Assembly (NCBI GenBank): GCA_026413255.1
Contig: JAOCZO010000018.1
Location: 207,282 to 271,281 of the forward strand
Source: Fereydounia khargensis
Lineage: Eukaryota; Basidiomycota; Ustilaginomycetes; Urocystidales; Fereydouniaceae
Length of the DNA: 64,000 nucleotides
Reading direction: 5' to 3'
The translations under genes were made by a program, and so were the position numbers. This document shows, piece after piece, positions 29,460 through 38,620 of this stretch (positions are counted from its first letter, which is position 1; each line of letters opens with the position of its first letter). The notes beneath the pieces are model-generated. The model ran no database searches. It was not told the DNA's origin and saw only the letters and a list, made by a program, of their open reading frames with translations.

Positions 29460-30737
29460 TTAAAAGTTGGCCTCTATCAAAACCGGCACGAGCTGCTCAG
29501 GCGTCTCAAAGTAATCGAGTGCAAAGATGGCCATCAGCCCACGATTCTCCTTCTCGGCAGCGGTAGCGGTAATTCTGCTCACGACAAAGTCAAGCAGACG
29601 CGAGTTGAGGCCACGCACGCTGGCGCACTGGACAAACTGGGCATCCTGTCTAAAGCCCTGCGCGACAAAGGGGGGCAGTGCGAGTGGGAACGAGCTGGCG
29701 TTGCAGCAATTGAGTCCCAGTGTGGATGGGTCTCTGCCACTCGAGTTGCAGAGCGCCTGGATTAGACCGAGCTTGGCATCGAGGTTGGCGAGCGAGCGGA
29801 TGTCGTACCAGTCCTGCGTCTCGACGTGTTGGCCAGAGGGGAGCGTGTAGTGGAACAGCTCGCGCCTGCTGTTGGGCCAGATGGGTGGGTGGATGCCACC
29901 CGGCTGCTCAGTGCTCCGACCAAACCGGCTTAGCATGACAATCTTGCCTCTACACTCTTTGAGCGTCGGTACGCGTGGGTCGAGGAACCACCGCGACTTG
30001 TTTGGATACACGTGCCGCTCGAGCACGAGCTCTTTAAAGTTGGGCAGGTCGTTCTCCTGCTTGACTGACATGATGACCGTCTCGCTCGGGTGGGCGGCGA
30101 GAAAGGCGTATGTCTGTTGCAGGATAGCCTCAAAGTCGGTTCGCTGGTCCGTGATGCCATGGTAGGCCAGCAGACGCGTGTGTCCAGCCTGGCCCTTGAC
30201 CGAGAGGCGGATGTCGAGGTAGCGTATACCGCGTTCGAGCTGGCTGGCTATGCTGGACGAGCTCGACTGGCAGGTCGAGATGGGCCAGCCAAACAGTGCG
30301 GCTGACTCGTGCGTGCCCGGTATGCACAGGGCTGCGAGCGACACGTTGCCTGGCAGACAAGAGAGCCATGTGCGTGTGTCTCGCTTGGGGAGGAGCAGGA
30401 TGTGCTCGCCGTTGGTCGTCTGGACGGTGACAAGGTTTGCGCGGTCCGTTTGCGTCACGAGCTCGTCTTGGTCGGCTGATGCTGCCACAGAGAGACGGGT
30501 AAAGCTCTTGGCATCTACGCTGGTGGGCTGTGAGGAGGGTGGAGTGAGTGTGATCTGCGAGCTGGTCCAGTTGTGCACTACCACGGTCACGGTCACGGCG
30601 CGGGCTCGGGCTGGGGCTGGGGCTGGGGCTGGCGCAGAGTCTGTCGAGGAGGGAGGGGTTTTCATTGTCGCGGGTGTGGACGTGGACGACGGCACGTGTG
30701 ATGGTGTTGCATTGGACCTAACTTGACTTGGAATCAT
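29460..30737 (-). CDS. PI-PLC X-domain protein (bacterial-type phosphatidylinositol phospholipase C family)
   Basis: An intronless frame of 425 residues. The catalytic X domain spans about residues 125-425: CIPGTHESAALFG with H143, RGIRYLDIRLSVKG, LAYHGI with the second histidine H193, and VIMSVKQEND. These are the paired histidines and acidic residues of the PI-PLC TIM barrel. Such proteins cleave phosphatidylinositol or glycosyl-PI without the calcium and Y-domain features of eukaryotic PLC. The first 45 residues are Ser/Thr/Pro/Ala-rich. A beta-rich segment (VTVTVVVHNWTSSQITL) before the catalytic domain may be an accessory beta-sandwich. No signal peptide is visible. An alternative start is Met25. 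Substrate is not determined by sequence. Confidence 0.88.
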   Translation of the reverse strand: MIPSQVRSNATPSHVPSSTSTPATMKTPPSSTDSAPAPAPAPARARAVTVTVVVHNWTSSQITLTPPSSQPTSVDAKSFTRLSVAASADQDELVTQTDRANLVTVQTTNGEHILLLPKRDTRTWLSCLPGNVSLAALCIPGTHESAALFGWPISTCQSSSSSIASQLERGIRYLDIRLSVKGQAGHTRLLAYHGITDQRTDFEAILQQTYAFLAAHPSETVIMSVKQENDLPNFKELVLERHVYPNKSRWFLDPRVPTLKECRGKIVMLSRFGRSTEQPGGIHPPIWPNSRRELFHYTLPSGQHVETQDWYDIRSLANLDAKLGLIQALCNSSGRDPSTLGLNCCNASSFPLALPPFVAQGFRQDAQFVQCASVRGLNSRLLDFVVSRITATAAEKENRGLMAIFALDYFETPEQLVPVLIEANF

Positions 30738-31219
30738 ACGAGGCAGGGCCCCCTCTGAACTAGACTACTGTGGCATGATAGGCCGAGTGCCAAGGCGAGA
30801 GAGAGTGCGTTCCCGTCCCTGTCCTTGCACTCTCGGCATCCAAGTGCGGTAACTAATAAGTACTGTAAGTTATATACTGTACTGTACAATACTGTATGCG
30901 TGTGGAGGGCGGCGGAACCGGATTGGATTGGATTGGATTGGATGCTCCCCTCTCGTGCGAGACAAGACGCGTCAGCAAAGCGACACACGATGGGAACCGA
31001 TTCGCATTTCCATTCGCATTCGCATTCGATCCAGATGCACACACGAGCCCACCACCACCATCACCAAGCACGACACGACACGACGCAATGTAAGATACCC
31101 GGTCGTTTCGGCTTGTTGCACATAACGCTGCGCACTGCTGACCAATGCTCTGCTCTGCTCTGCTCTGCTCTGCTCTGTTGCGTCACTTTAGGACGGGTAC
31201 GAAAGCGCGCTCTACGCCG
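30738..31219. promoter_or_regulatory. Divergent promoter between the PI-PLC gene and IES6
   Basis: 482 bases between two divergent starts. It holds four TACTGTA motifs within 30859-30897, five GGATT units at 30919-30942, CATTCG repeats near 31010-31030 and a CTCTG run at 31147-31176 just before IES6. Promoter function is inferred from position. Confidence 0.5.
31147..31176. repeat. CTCTG pentanucleotide repeat in the IES6 leader
   Basis: Five to six CTCTG units within the presumed 5' leader. An ATG at 31145 reads in frame through the repeat into the IES6 frame, but the product (Leu/Cys/Ser repeat) is unlikely to be native. Confidence 0.8.
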
Positions 31220-31985
31220 ATGAGTGTCGCCGCCTCGGCCACGTCGACGCCCGCGCCGCCCACGCTCGCCGAGCAGCTGTCTATCGTCTCGCTCCCGCGC
31301 CCGTACAAGGCGCCCGAGTTTTCCGCGCGCATGGCCCGGATCTCGTCCAACCTGTCGCGACGCAACAAGTCGCTCAAGCAGATCCTCATCACCGAGCGCG
31401 AGGCGGGCCTCCGCTCCTCCGGCCTCGGCCTCGGTAGGCGCAAAGCCGCGCCCGCCAACAAGGCCGCCAGACTCACCGGCGCCGCCGCAAAGGCATTTGC
31501 CCGCAGAGAGCAACGCGAGCGCAAGCTCAGGCTCGAGATCGATACCCCCGACCACGCCCCCAGCCCCACCCCGGCTCCCCCCACACCCGTACTCGACGAC
31601 GAGACCGAGGCCAACACCGCCGAACAGACTCCAGCCCCAGAACCGGAACCGGAACCGGAACCGGAACCGGAACCCCAACACCCCGCAAAGCCGAAACGCT
31701 ACGTTCCTACTTGTAAGCCAAGCTTGACCGAGATCCCCCTTTTCCCACGTGCCCCCTCTCCTGACCCCAGCACCACTCTTGACAGACGCTTCCGTCGAGG
31801 CTCCACCCAGTCTCCGTCCACGCAAAAAGTACTGCGACGTCACCGGCCTCATTGCGCCCTACACCGATCCCAAGTCCCGCCTCCGCTACCACAGCGTCGA
31901 AGTGTACGAGATCATCAAGCAGTTTGGTCCCGGTGTCGATAACGCCTATCTCTCACTCCGAGGTGATGCAACCGAGATCAAGTAA
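31220..31985 (+). CDS. IES6: INO80 complex subunit Ies6 (YL1_C domain)
   Basis: Nuclear subunit of the INO80 chromatin remodeller, paired with Arp5 in yeast. Exon 1 is 31220-31712 and exon 2 is 31786-31985, giving 230 residues. Near the N-terminus is RPYKAPEFSARMARISSNLSRRNKSLKQIL, the conserved Ies6 segment; positions are roughly 27-56. A Pro-Glu repeat precedes the intron. Exon 2 holds the YL1 C-terminal domain: RKKYCDVTGLIAPYTDP, then RLRYHSVEVYEIIKQFGP. The intron splits a tyrosine codon. The next acceptor candidate (CCCCAG at 31770) would break the frame. The start at 31220 is preferred over the in-frame ATG at 31145, which would add a Cys/Leu repeat. Confidence 0.92.
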
Positions 31986-32281
31986 AGCACACACACCTCT
32001 CTCTCCCCCCTATTCCCCCGTCCTGTACTTGTATCCATATCCAACCAATCCAGCTAAACAGACGAGACCATGTCCATTTCGGGCGGCTTGGTAATGTATC
32101 TGTACTGTACAAATGAGTGTGTGTGTTCATGTCGGATAGCATCCAGACATGATTGCCCCGTCTGCTACAAAGTCGGAAAACAAGCCAGAGAGAAAGAGCG
32201 AATGAAAAAGTCTAGGTACTGTATTGCGCTTGCCTTCGCACAGAGAGTAAGAAAATCGGCATAGTGCCAGCCCGCATCAGC

Positions 32282-33643
32282 TCAGGGATTGGCAAGGTGC
32301 AGACCGTTGCGTCCGTCATCGTAGCGCCGCATGCTGTTTGGCGATCCAGCGCGGTCGTCCACCCGCGCAGGCTGCTGCTGCTGGTGTTGCTGTTGGCTGT
32401 AGCCGTCGTAGGCCGACTCTGAGGGGGCTACATTCGACATTGCAGGACCAGTCGAAGGCGCATGAGACAGGCTTGTGGGCCCGAGCGGGGGCGACGTGTA
32501 TCCGCCGCCTGCCGAGTGACCCGAGATGGTAGGCTGCCCGCCAGAGGCCGCTGCCCACGAGGGGTCATACGTACCGCCCCACTGCGCGTTCTGGTAGGCA
32601 CCCATCTGTCCGTGCGCATCGTAACCAGCCTGCTGCCCATGCGGGTCTCCATATCCAGCCTGCTGCGCATAGTATGCGTCGTACTCGCCGCCAGGCTGCT
32701 GAGCATACATGCCACCAGCCGGAGGCCACGCAGGAGCGCCGTCCACGTTCGAGTAGTGGTAAGCGTTTGCATCCTGCTGCTCCATCTCGTCCATCTGAAT
32801 GTCGTTCACGTTGGCCACAGAGCCTCCCTTGCCCTCGCCACTTCCACCACCGCTGCGACCATAGATCGCCTCGGCAGACGACTCGTTCACGTGGTCATTC
32901 TCCTGGCCAAAAGCGAGCCACTCTACCTCCTTGGCCTTCTTGGCACGTCGGCGCAGCGGCAGCAGAATGAGCCAGATCAGAACCACAAGACCAGCTACAC
33001 CGCCGGCAACACCTCCGACGATCGCACCAATGTTGACGTCAGAGCCTCCTCCGCTGCCGCTGCCAGCGCTAGATGCTGTAGGTCCGACCGATGCACTCGT
33101 CTGTGTCACGACTGCTCCTGTGCTGTCAGTCGAGAGGAAAGTGACCACCTGGGTCACGACTGGAATCGACGACGAGGTGGTTGCACTTGTCGGTGCAGCT
33201 GAAGTCGATGGTGGGGAAGAGGTCGTAGGAACAGATGCGGAAGTGGAGCTAGTGGTCGGCGTGCTCGCACTGGTCGTGCTGGTCGAGGTTGAGCTTGTAG
33301 AAGTGGTCGTAGGAGTAGAGACAGAAGAGGAAGACGAGCTTGTGGTTGAAGGAGTTGCGCCTGTCTCTTCGCCAGTACCAGCGCCAGTACCCGTACCAGT
33401 GCCAGTACCAGTGCCAGTGCCGGTGCCGGTGCCGGTGCCAGCACTGAGAGATGGTTCCAAGTTGCCACCAGATTCGTTTAACACACCATTATTGGAACCA
33501 GAGGATGTGGTTCCCGTTCCAGTGGCAGTGTTGGACGAAGGCGGGGAAAGCAAATCGGGGCCGGCCGATTCAGCGCCAGTGCCAGACAGGTTGGAGGATC
33601 CGGGAGGAGATTGGGGAAGAAAGGGATCAGAAAGAGCGGACAT
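32282..33643 (-). CDS. Mucin-like single-pass membrane protein
   Basis: An intronless frame of 453 residues from the ATG at 33643; the frame upstream has no ATG. Residues 1-200 are very rich in Ser, Thr, Gly and Pro, with a Thr-Gly repeat around residues 75-97 and Ser/Thr clusters likely to be O-glycosylated. One transmembrane segment lies at about residues 203-230 (GAIVGGVAGGVAGLVVLIWL), followed by a basic stop-transfer RRRAKKAK. The cytosolic tail is Gly, Tyr, Gln and Ala-rich. The layout resembles WSC/Mid2/Msb2-type wall-stress sensors, but no signal peptide and no cysteine-rich head are visible, so the topology would be that of a signal-anchor protein, or an upstream exon has been missed. 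Function is not assigned. Confidence 0.75.
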   Translation of the reverse strand: MSALSDPFLPQSPPGSSNLSGTGAESAGPDLLSPPSSNTATGTGTTSSGSNNGVLNESGGNLEPSLSAGTGTGTGTGTGTGTGTGTGAGTGEETGATPSTTSSSSSSVSTPTTTSTSSTSTSTTSASTPTTSSTSASVPTTSSPPSTSAAPTSATTSSSIPVVTQVVTFLSTDSTGAVVTQTSASVGPTASSAGSGSGGGSDVNIGAIVGGVAGGVAGLVVLIWLILLPLRRRAKKAKEVEWLAFGQENDHVNESSAEAIYGRSGGGSGEGKGGSVANVNDIQMDEMEQQDANAYHYSNVDGAPAWPPAGGMYAQQPGGEYDAYYAQQAGYGDPHGQQAGYDAHGQMGAYQNAQWGGTYDPSWAAASGGQPTISGHSAGGGYTSPPLGPTSLSHAPSTGPAMSNVAPSESAYDGYSQQQHQQQQPARVDDRAGSPNSMRRYDDGRNGLHLANP

Positions 33644-36560
33644 GTCGTGGTTAGTCAAGCAAGATCAACGACAAGAAGGAGCGGCGACCGAGAACGACGA
33701 GGACTAGGATGATGGAGAGGGAAGGTTCGAGCGGTGAGAGGAGGGGAGAAGCTTCAGGGGGAGAGCAGAGAAGGAGAGACTTGGCCGAGGCAAGGCAGGG
33801 CGCCTCGAAATGAACACGGGCGGAATAAACAGGGTTGACACCGGCTGGTTGTTACTGTACTTGCCAACAAAACCCGCCGACCAAAGAAGGGCCAAAGGGC
33901 CACATCTCGGACAGGGCTGAGCTGATTGTTGGCTCAGCGAGTCAGCTGGTTGAACATTCCTGTGCGGACACTCTTCACCTGTCAACCGTCCCTTGGCTCT
34001 CCTCCCCTCTCTATATGCAGCGGCAAGGCAAGAGATCGAATCACGTTGTCATGGTACTCACTCCTGACGCTTGGGAAGGCGTTCGGGCCAGTCTGCAAAC
34101 CAGTTGAGGTCACCCATGTTGCTGTGGCTTGTTTGCGTCGTGTCTGTTGCTGTGTTTCCCCTTGTTTTTTTCCTCGGGGCTGTATAAGCTTGCTTCAGAT
34201 GTCCGTACGCTCAAGGAGTCGTCTCGCCGTCCGTCTCTCTCGTGCGTGTGGCAAAAAACGGGACGCGATGAAATGAAGCAGGTTTCCTTGCGCCGGGGAT
34301 GCGATGCGCGAGGGCCGCCTGTGGCAAACGGAACAAGGTTTGATACCCTGCGTGTGTTGGCGGGGGCGAATGTGACTTTGTCGGCTTTGCTCCGGGAGGG
34401 GGTTGTGGCGTTGGAGCTGCGCTAGATTGGGCGAAGCTGCGTGGATCGAGTTGGAGCTTTGGTGATGATGGTGGCAAGGGAACAAGCTTGACACACTTGA
34501 CTCGGAACGAAGAAACACACAGCGCACCCCAGAGAAAGAGCGAGAGAGGTCCAGGGGTTGGTCCTTCGGGACAGGGTTGGCGGGCAGAACGGTCAAATCA
34601 GTCAGCCAGACAGGCCAGTCAAGGGGAGGGCCGCTGCCGAAAAGAACCCACAGAAGCGGCAGTACGGTAGCTACCGTATCGTCCACACTTTGTTGGCTCA
34701 GTCTCAGAGTGTTTTTTTGCAGATGAGTTTCATAAATCTGCCTTGTCATTTGACTCCGACGATGGCTGGTTAGGGAAGGTGCAGTGCTTTACAGGAGGTG
34801 ACAGCGCTGTACGGTATCGGATCGCAGGTTAGGCAGGCAATCTGCAAGCCTAGCCTAGCCTAGCCACGCACCCTCTCGGTACACTTTCAAGTTTTTATGC
34901 ACGCCTGACGCTCGATCCCGCCCGCCCCGCCAGGCTGTCGGTCCTGTCCGAACCCTTCCCTTCCCTTCGCTTGCGCGCTCTTTCTTCTTCTCGGGTCATT
35001 CACTGAGCCAGCCAACAGTCAGACCAGACGTCGTAGTACCGTTGATGGGATGTCATCTCCCCCTATTGTGTCGAGCTGCAACGACAGAATGAAGGGTGGC
35101 CGTGCCAAGACGCAAATGACACACCCACACCCACACCCACATCCACATCCACGACCCCTATTTTTTTCGGGTGTGCCGTGTTGTGCGGTACGGTACGGTA
35201 TTGTATTGTGTTTTTGTTGCCTGTGTGCGTGCGTGCGTGCGTGTGGGTCGGGCTGTGATTTCTGAGCGTGCGCGTGTCAGTTTGGCGGTGCAGTGCAGTG
35301 CTGCAGACCAGGCCGCAAAGGCGTGGGGCTGTGCATCGCAGGCCAGAGCGAGCGAGCAAGCAGGCAGGCAAGCCGGCCAACCATGCCCATGCAGAGGAAG
35401 GGTATGGAAAAGAGAGGGAACGTAGGGGAAAAAAAGGGGAGAGACACGCAAGCGAGCATGCCATGTGCCGTGTCTGACTGTTTAGTCTTGACTCGTCTCT
35501 GGACCCGCGCCGCCCCAGCTTGCAGAACCGAGCATGTCAAAGTGCAAAGAGGGCTGGACTGGACTCACTCGCCTGACCCTTTCTGTCTGTCTGACTCTCC
35601 CTCTCCACGCGTTGACGGAGGTGCGGCGACTGCCCCTGCCCCGCCATTGAGCATCCTGAACCTGCTCTCCTTCCCTTTCGCTCACGCCATCACTCAATCT
35701 CTCTACTCCATTTGAATGATATCGTTCGGAAAAGTAAAAGAGTGAGTAGCCAGTCAGCCAAGCAGGGATGTGCGTCCGACATGCCGGTTTAATCGAGGAA
35801 TGATTCAAGGGTTGTCAAGATCGGTTTGAGGGTCCAGAGCGTGGCCCTTGGTTCGTGCAGGTTGGCTGGCCGGCTGGCTGACCGGACTGGCAGGGCGCGC
35901 GTGCAAGTTGACCGAAACCGTTTCAACGCGGCTCCTCTCGGTCAGGGTCCTGCCTCCTGGTGCAACTCTGTTCACGTGAACATAACGGCCCGATTGCCTC
36001 TCGCCCGATCATGTTTAAGCCGATTTCGGCTCCGGGCACGTGTGCATACACGCCCATTGCGCAATAATCGGGTTGCGTTGTCTTCTTCTTCCGTTTCATT
36101 TCCCCCCTTGCTGGTTACTCTTCGGGACACGGGAGACAAGAGGGGTCGTTAACCCCGGAGCCAGCAGCAGCGAAACCAAACCAAAGAAAAGAAAACCCAA
36201 ACGAGCGCCCGACGTGGATAAAATTAGGAAAGGACCCTGCATTCAGCCAATCCGAACGACCAAAGGCGTGCTCACCACCGGCAAATGCAAATGCTGCGGT
36301 TCTTTCCCGTCGTCATCGTCCGTTTAGGTCTCAAAACAAGCCCAATTCCGAGCCCAAGCCCAATCTTGCAGAATGGCCCGGCATAGCGTGCTCGCTCGAC
36401 ATTCGCGGAATGCGCCCTTCCTCGTTAGGAGACAAGGTTGGCGCTCATTTCGGGTCGATCCCTATAAACCTACCTCTTGCCCTCCATTGTCCATTGTTTG
36501 ACCCTTCTTTCCCCAACTCAGTCTAGTGCCAAATCACCACCGCATCGCTGCTTCGAAACG
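33644..36560. other. 2.9-kb intergenic region, no gene seen
   Basis: It separates divergent genes and must contain their promoters. Notable items: TACNGTA motifs near 33853, 34660-34675, 34811 and 35188-35203; CCTAG repeats near 34845-34865; a CCACAC/CCACAT repeat near 35125-35150; GTGC repeats near 35228; and a TATAAA at 36463-36468. Frames such as 36040-36327 have no conserved features. Confidence 0.5.
36463..36468 (+). promoter_or_regulatory. TATA box of the UPF0643 gene
   Basis: TATAAA lies 93 bases upstream of the ATG at 36561 in CT-rich promoter DNA. The distance fits a short leader. Confidence 0.5.
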
Positions 36561-37478
36561 ATGAGCCCGTCTGATACTTCAACCCTCACCCCCCTGGGAG
36601 GTGTCCACCGTGGTCAGCATGCACGTCGTCCTTCAGTCAAGGGCAGTCTCGGCAAGGCCCACTTTGCTATTAGCCCGACCACCGTTGCTGCGCTTCAGTC
36701 TCAACCCCAACCAGCACCCATTTTTGACGCCGTGCCGCGCAACACGTCCTTTGACAAGCTGCTTCCCATCATGTCGCGCCTTCCCATCGGCTCCAGCGTA
36801 CAGGCAGACATCGACCCTGACGTACTGGAAGAGGCAGAGGCGGAGGAGGACACCCTCGACTACGTTCAGGGGCGACAGGGCCCGTACACTCGCTCTCGTC
36901 TCCCGGTCGTCGACGATGCTAGCATTGCCTTGTGGAAGTCGCTCCACGGCTTGCGTCCCGTCACGTCCAACTACGCTGCTGGATACCTACAGGAAGCCCC
37001 GCATCCCCTCCCGCCCGATGCAGACGCGTCACAATGCCCAGTCTTCTCGCAACAGGGAAGCGACGAAGCCGAAGCCGCAATCGCGCTGATTCGCCGCGTC
37101 TTCAACTGGGACGCTCTACCCGCGCTACCCGAAGACCTGGAAGCGCAATGGTATGGCGTCGTCTTCCGCTCTGCCCGCAAGCCTGGGTCCGAGTCTACGT
37201 CGTTCTATGAGGCCGACAGGCAGGCGCACGAAGAGGCAGTGGCCAGCGGCGGCCTTCTCATGTACTGGTACGGCGCACCTGACCCGGCCACGGGCGAGAA
37301 CCTCGCGACTTGCATCTGGACAGACCGAGCCAGCGCTGTCAAGGCTAGCAAGCTACCCAAGCATGGTGTTGCGGCACGACACTCGAGGTCTGCGTACAGC
37401 ACGTACGATTTGACGAGGTACCGGGTGCGCAAGGTCGCTGGAGAGTTGACGCTCCGTATCGAACAGTGGACCGAATAA
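36561..37478 (+). CDS. UPF0643 family protein
   Basis: An intronless frame of 305 residues from the ATG at 36561 (CGAAACGATGAGC). The C-terminal half carries the features of the fungal UPF0643 family: WYGVVFRSARKPGSES, AHEEAVASGGLLMYWYGAPDP, GENLATCIWTDRASAVKAS, and a terminal strand-rich part ending GELTLRIEQWTE. The N-terminal 100 residues are less ordered and contain an acidic cluster around EEAEAEEDTLDY. The biochemical role of this family is unknown, and the sequence shows no catalytic motif. Family membership is recalled from the motif pattern, so I hold it at good but not full confidence. Confidence 0.75.
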   Translation: MSPSDTSTLTPLGGVHRGQHARRPSVKGSLGKAHFAISPTTVAALQSQPQPAPIFDAVPRNTSFDKLLPIMSRLPIGSSVQADIDPDVLEEAEAEEDTLDYVQGRQGPYTRSRLPVVDDASIALWKSLHGLRPVTSNYAAGYLQEAPHPLPPDADASQCPVFSQQGSDEAEAAIALIRRVFNWDALPALPEDLEAQWYGVVFRSARKPGSESTSFYEADRQAHEEAVASGGLLMYWYGAPDPATGENLATCIWTDRASAVKASKLPKHGVAARHSRSAYSTYDLTRYRVRKVAGELTLRIEQWTE

Positions 37479-37702
37479 AGTAGAGTCGCCCACCGCATAC
37501 AGCATATGCATTCATGACCCGTTTTCCATCTGCTTCACGTGTATCACTATGCCCTCCCTCATTCATCGCAACGCTCAAGCATTGTCTCGATCCTCTTATG
37601 CATTCAATCAACTAATGACGCAATCATTCATCCAAGTCTGCCTGGTCTGGTCTTGGGACTGTCCCGTCCCTGCTTGGGCTCCACTCATGTCGACGTCCCG
37701 GG

Positions 37703-38620
37703 TCACAGGGGAGGTTGGCGATCTGCAATCAAGAGTTATCTGCATCAGTGCGGAGATACAGCAGAGTGCACAGAACTGAAAGTAACAGTCATGGGGACTC
37801 ACTCATAAAATCCTCGAGCTTCTTCTTCAGAACCGGGCTCATGGCCTGCGAGAGTCAAGATCACGTTCTAGTTAGCTTATTCTCCCCGTTCTAAGCTTTG
37901 GCACAACGGACATACCTGGCATGCCTATCGGCGCCAAGAGCGAGACGGATGAAAATCAATGCTGTAAGTTACGCTGTACTTTCTCTTAGTGACAAAAATC
38001 GGAGCAACTCACATCGGGATCACGTCCGACCTCGGTTCCAATCATCTTCCAATCGGGATCGCGGTTGATCGAGTACAGGTTGTAAAAGAGAGTCATGGTC
38101 TCCTGCCGGGGCGATATCAGATCAGAGTCGTCTCATCCTGCCACACAGGAGTACATACCTGGTTGGTCCAAGGCTCGCGAGTAGGCGAACGTCTGGGCTT
38201 GGAGCCAGAACTCGTGTCCGACTTGGGACTCGGGGGAGGCGACTGACTGCTCTCGTCGTCAGCCTTCTTGCACTCGGCCTCATTGGCCGCCTTAGGAGGC
38301 GCCTTGGCCTTAGGCTTTGCCTTGGGCTTGGGCGTGGGCGTGGGAGCAAGCGAGGACTTGGTCTTTCGCTCTTTCGGAGCAGGAGCTTTTTGAATTTTGG
38401 CAGGTTTGCCTTCAGCTAGCTCTTTATACTCGATACTGGCCTTCTTGACCAAGTCCTTCAGCTGGGCCCGTTTGAGGTTGGACGGGACGAGAAAATTCAG
38501 CGCACTTATTGCAGGTCTCTTTTTGTAGCTTTGGGAGAAACGTACCTGAGCAGGTGCCTTGGTAATTGTCTTTGTCACGGGAGGCGGAGGCGTACAGCAG
38601 GTGTCGGACTCGACGGTCAT
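37703..38620 (-). CDS. Small basic nuclear-type protein with multi-exon structure
   Basis: I do not recognise this gene. Minus-strand exons: 38620-38546, 38461-38159, 38102-38013, a 9-nt exon 37924-37916, then 37845-37803 and a last exon whose acceptor is uncertain (stop at 37703 if the acceptor before 37722 is used, or at 37729 if the one before 37775 is used). The second exon is basic and Lys/Pro/Ala-rich. Exons 3-5 encode TMTLFYNLYSINRDPDWKM, then IGTEVGRDPD-ACQ-AMSPVLKKKLEDFM, a helical segment with the look of a short Myb/homeodomain-like helix-turn-helix (tryptophan core, basic end). The 9-nt exon (GCATGCCAG) is required to keep the frame open, because the alternative acceptor upstream gives stops. 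All introns have GT-AG ends. Confidence 0.62.

Noticed and set aside
31145-31219. Earlier ATG in frame with IES6
   Set aside because: It would translate a CTCTG repeat into a Leu/Cys/Ser leader unlike any Ies6.
36040-36327. Lys-rich 95-codon frame
   Set aside because: No homology recalled, no promoter evidence; kept as background.
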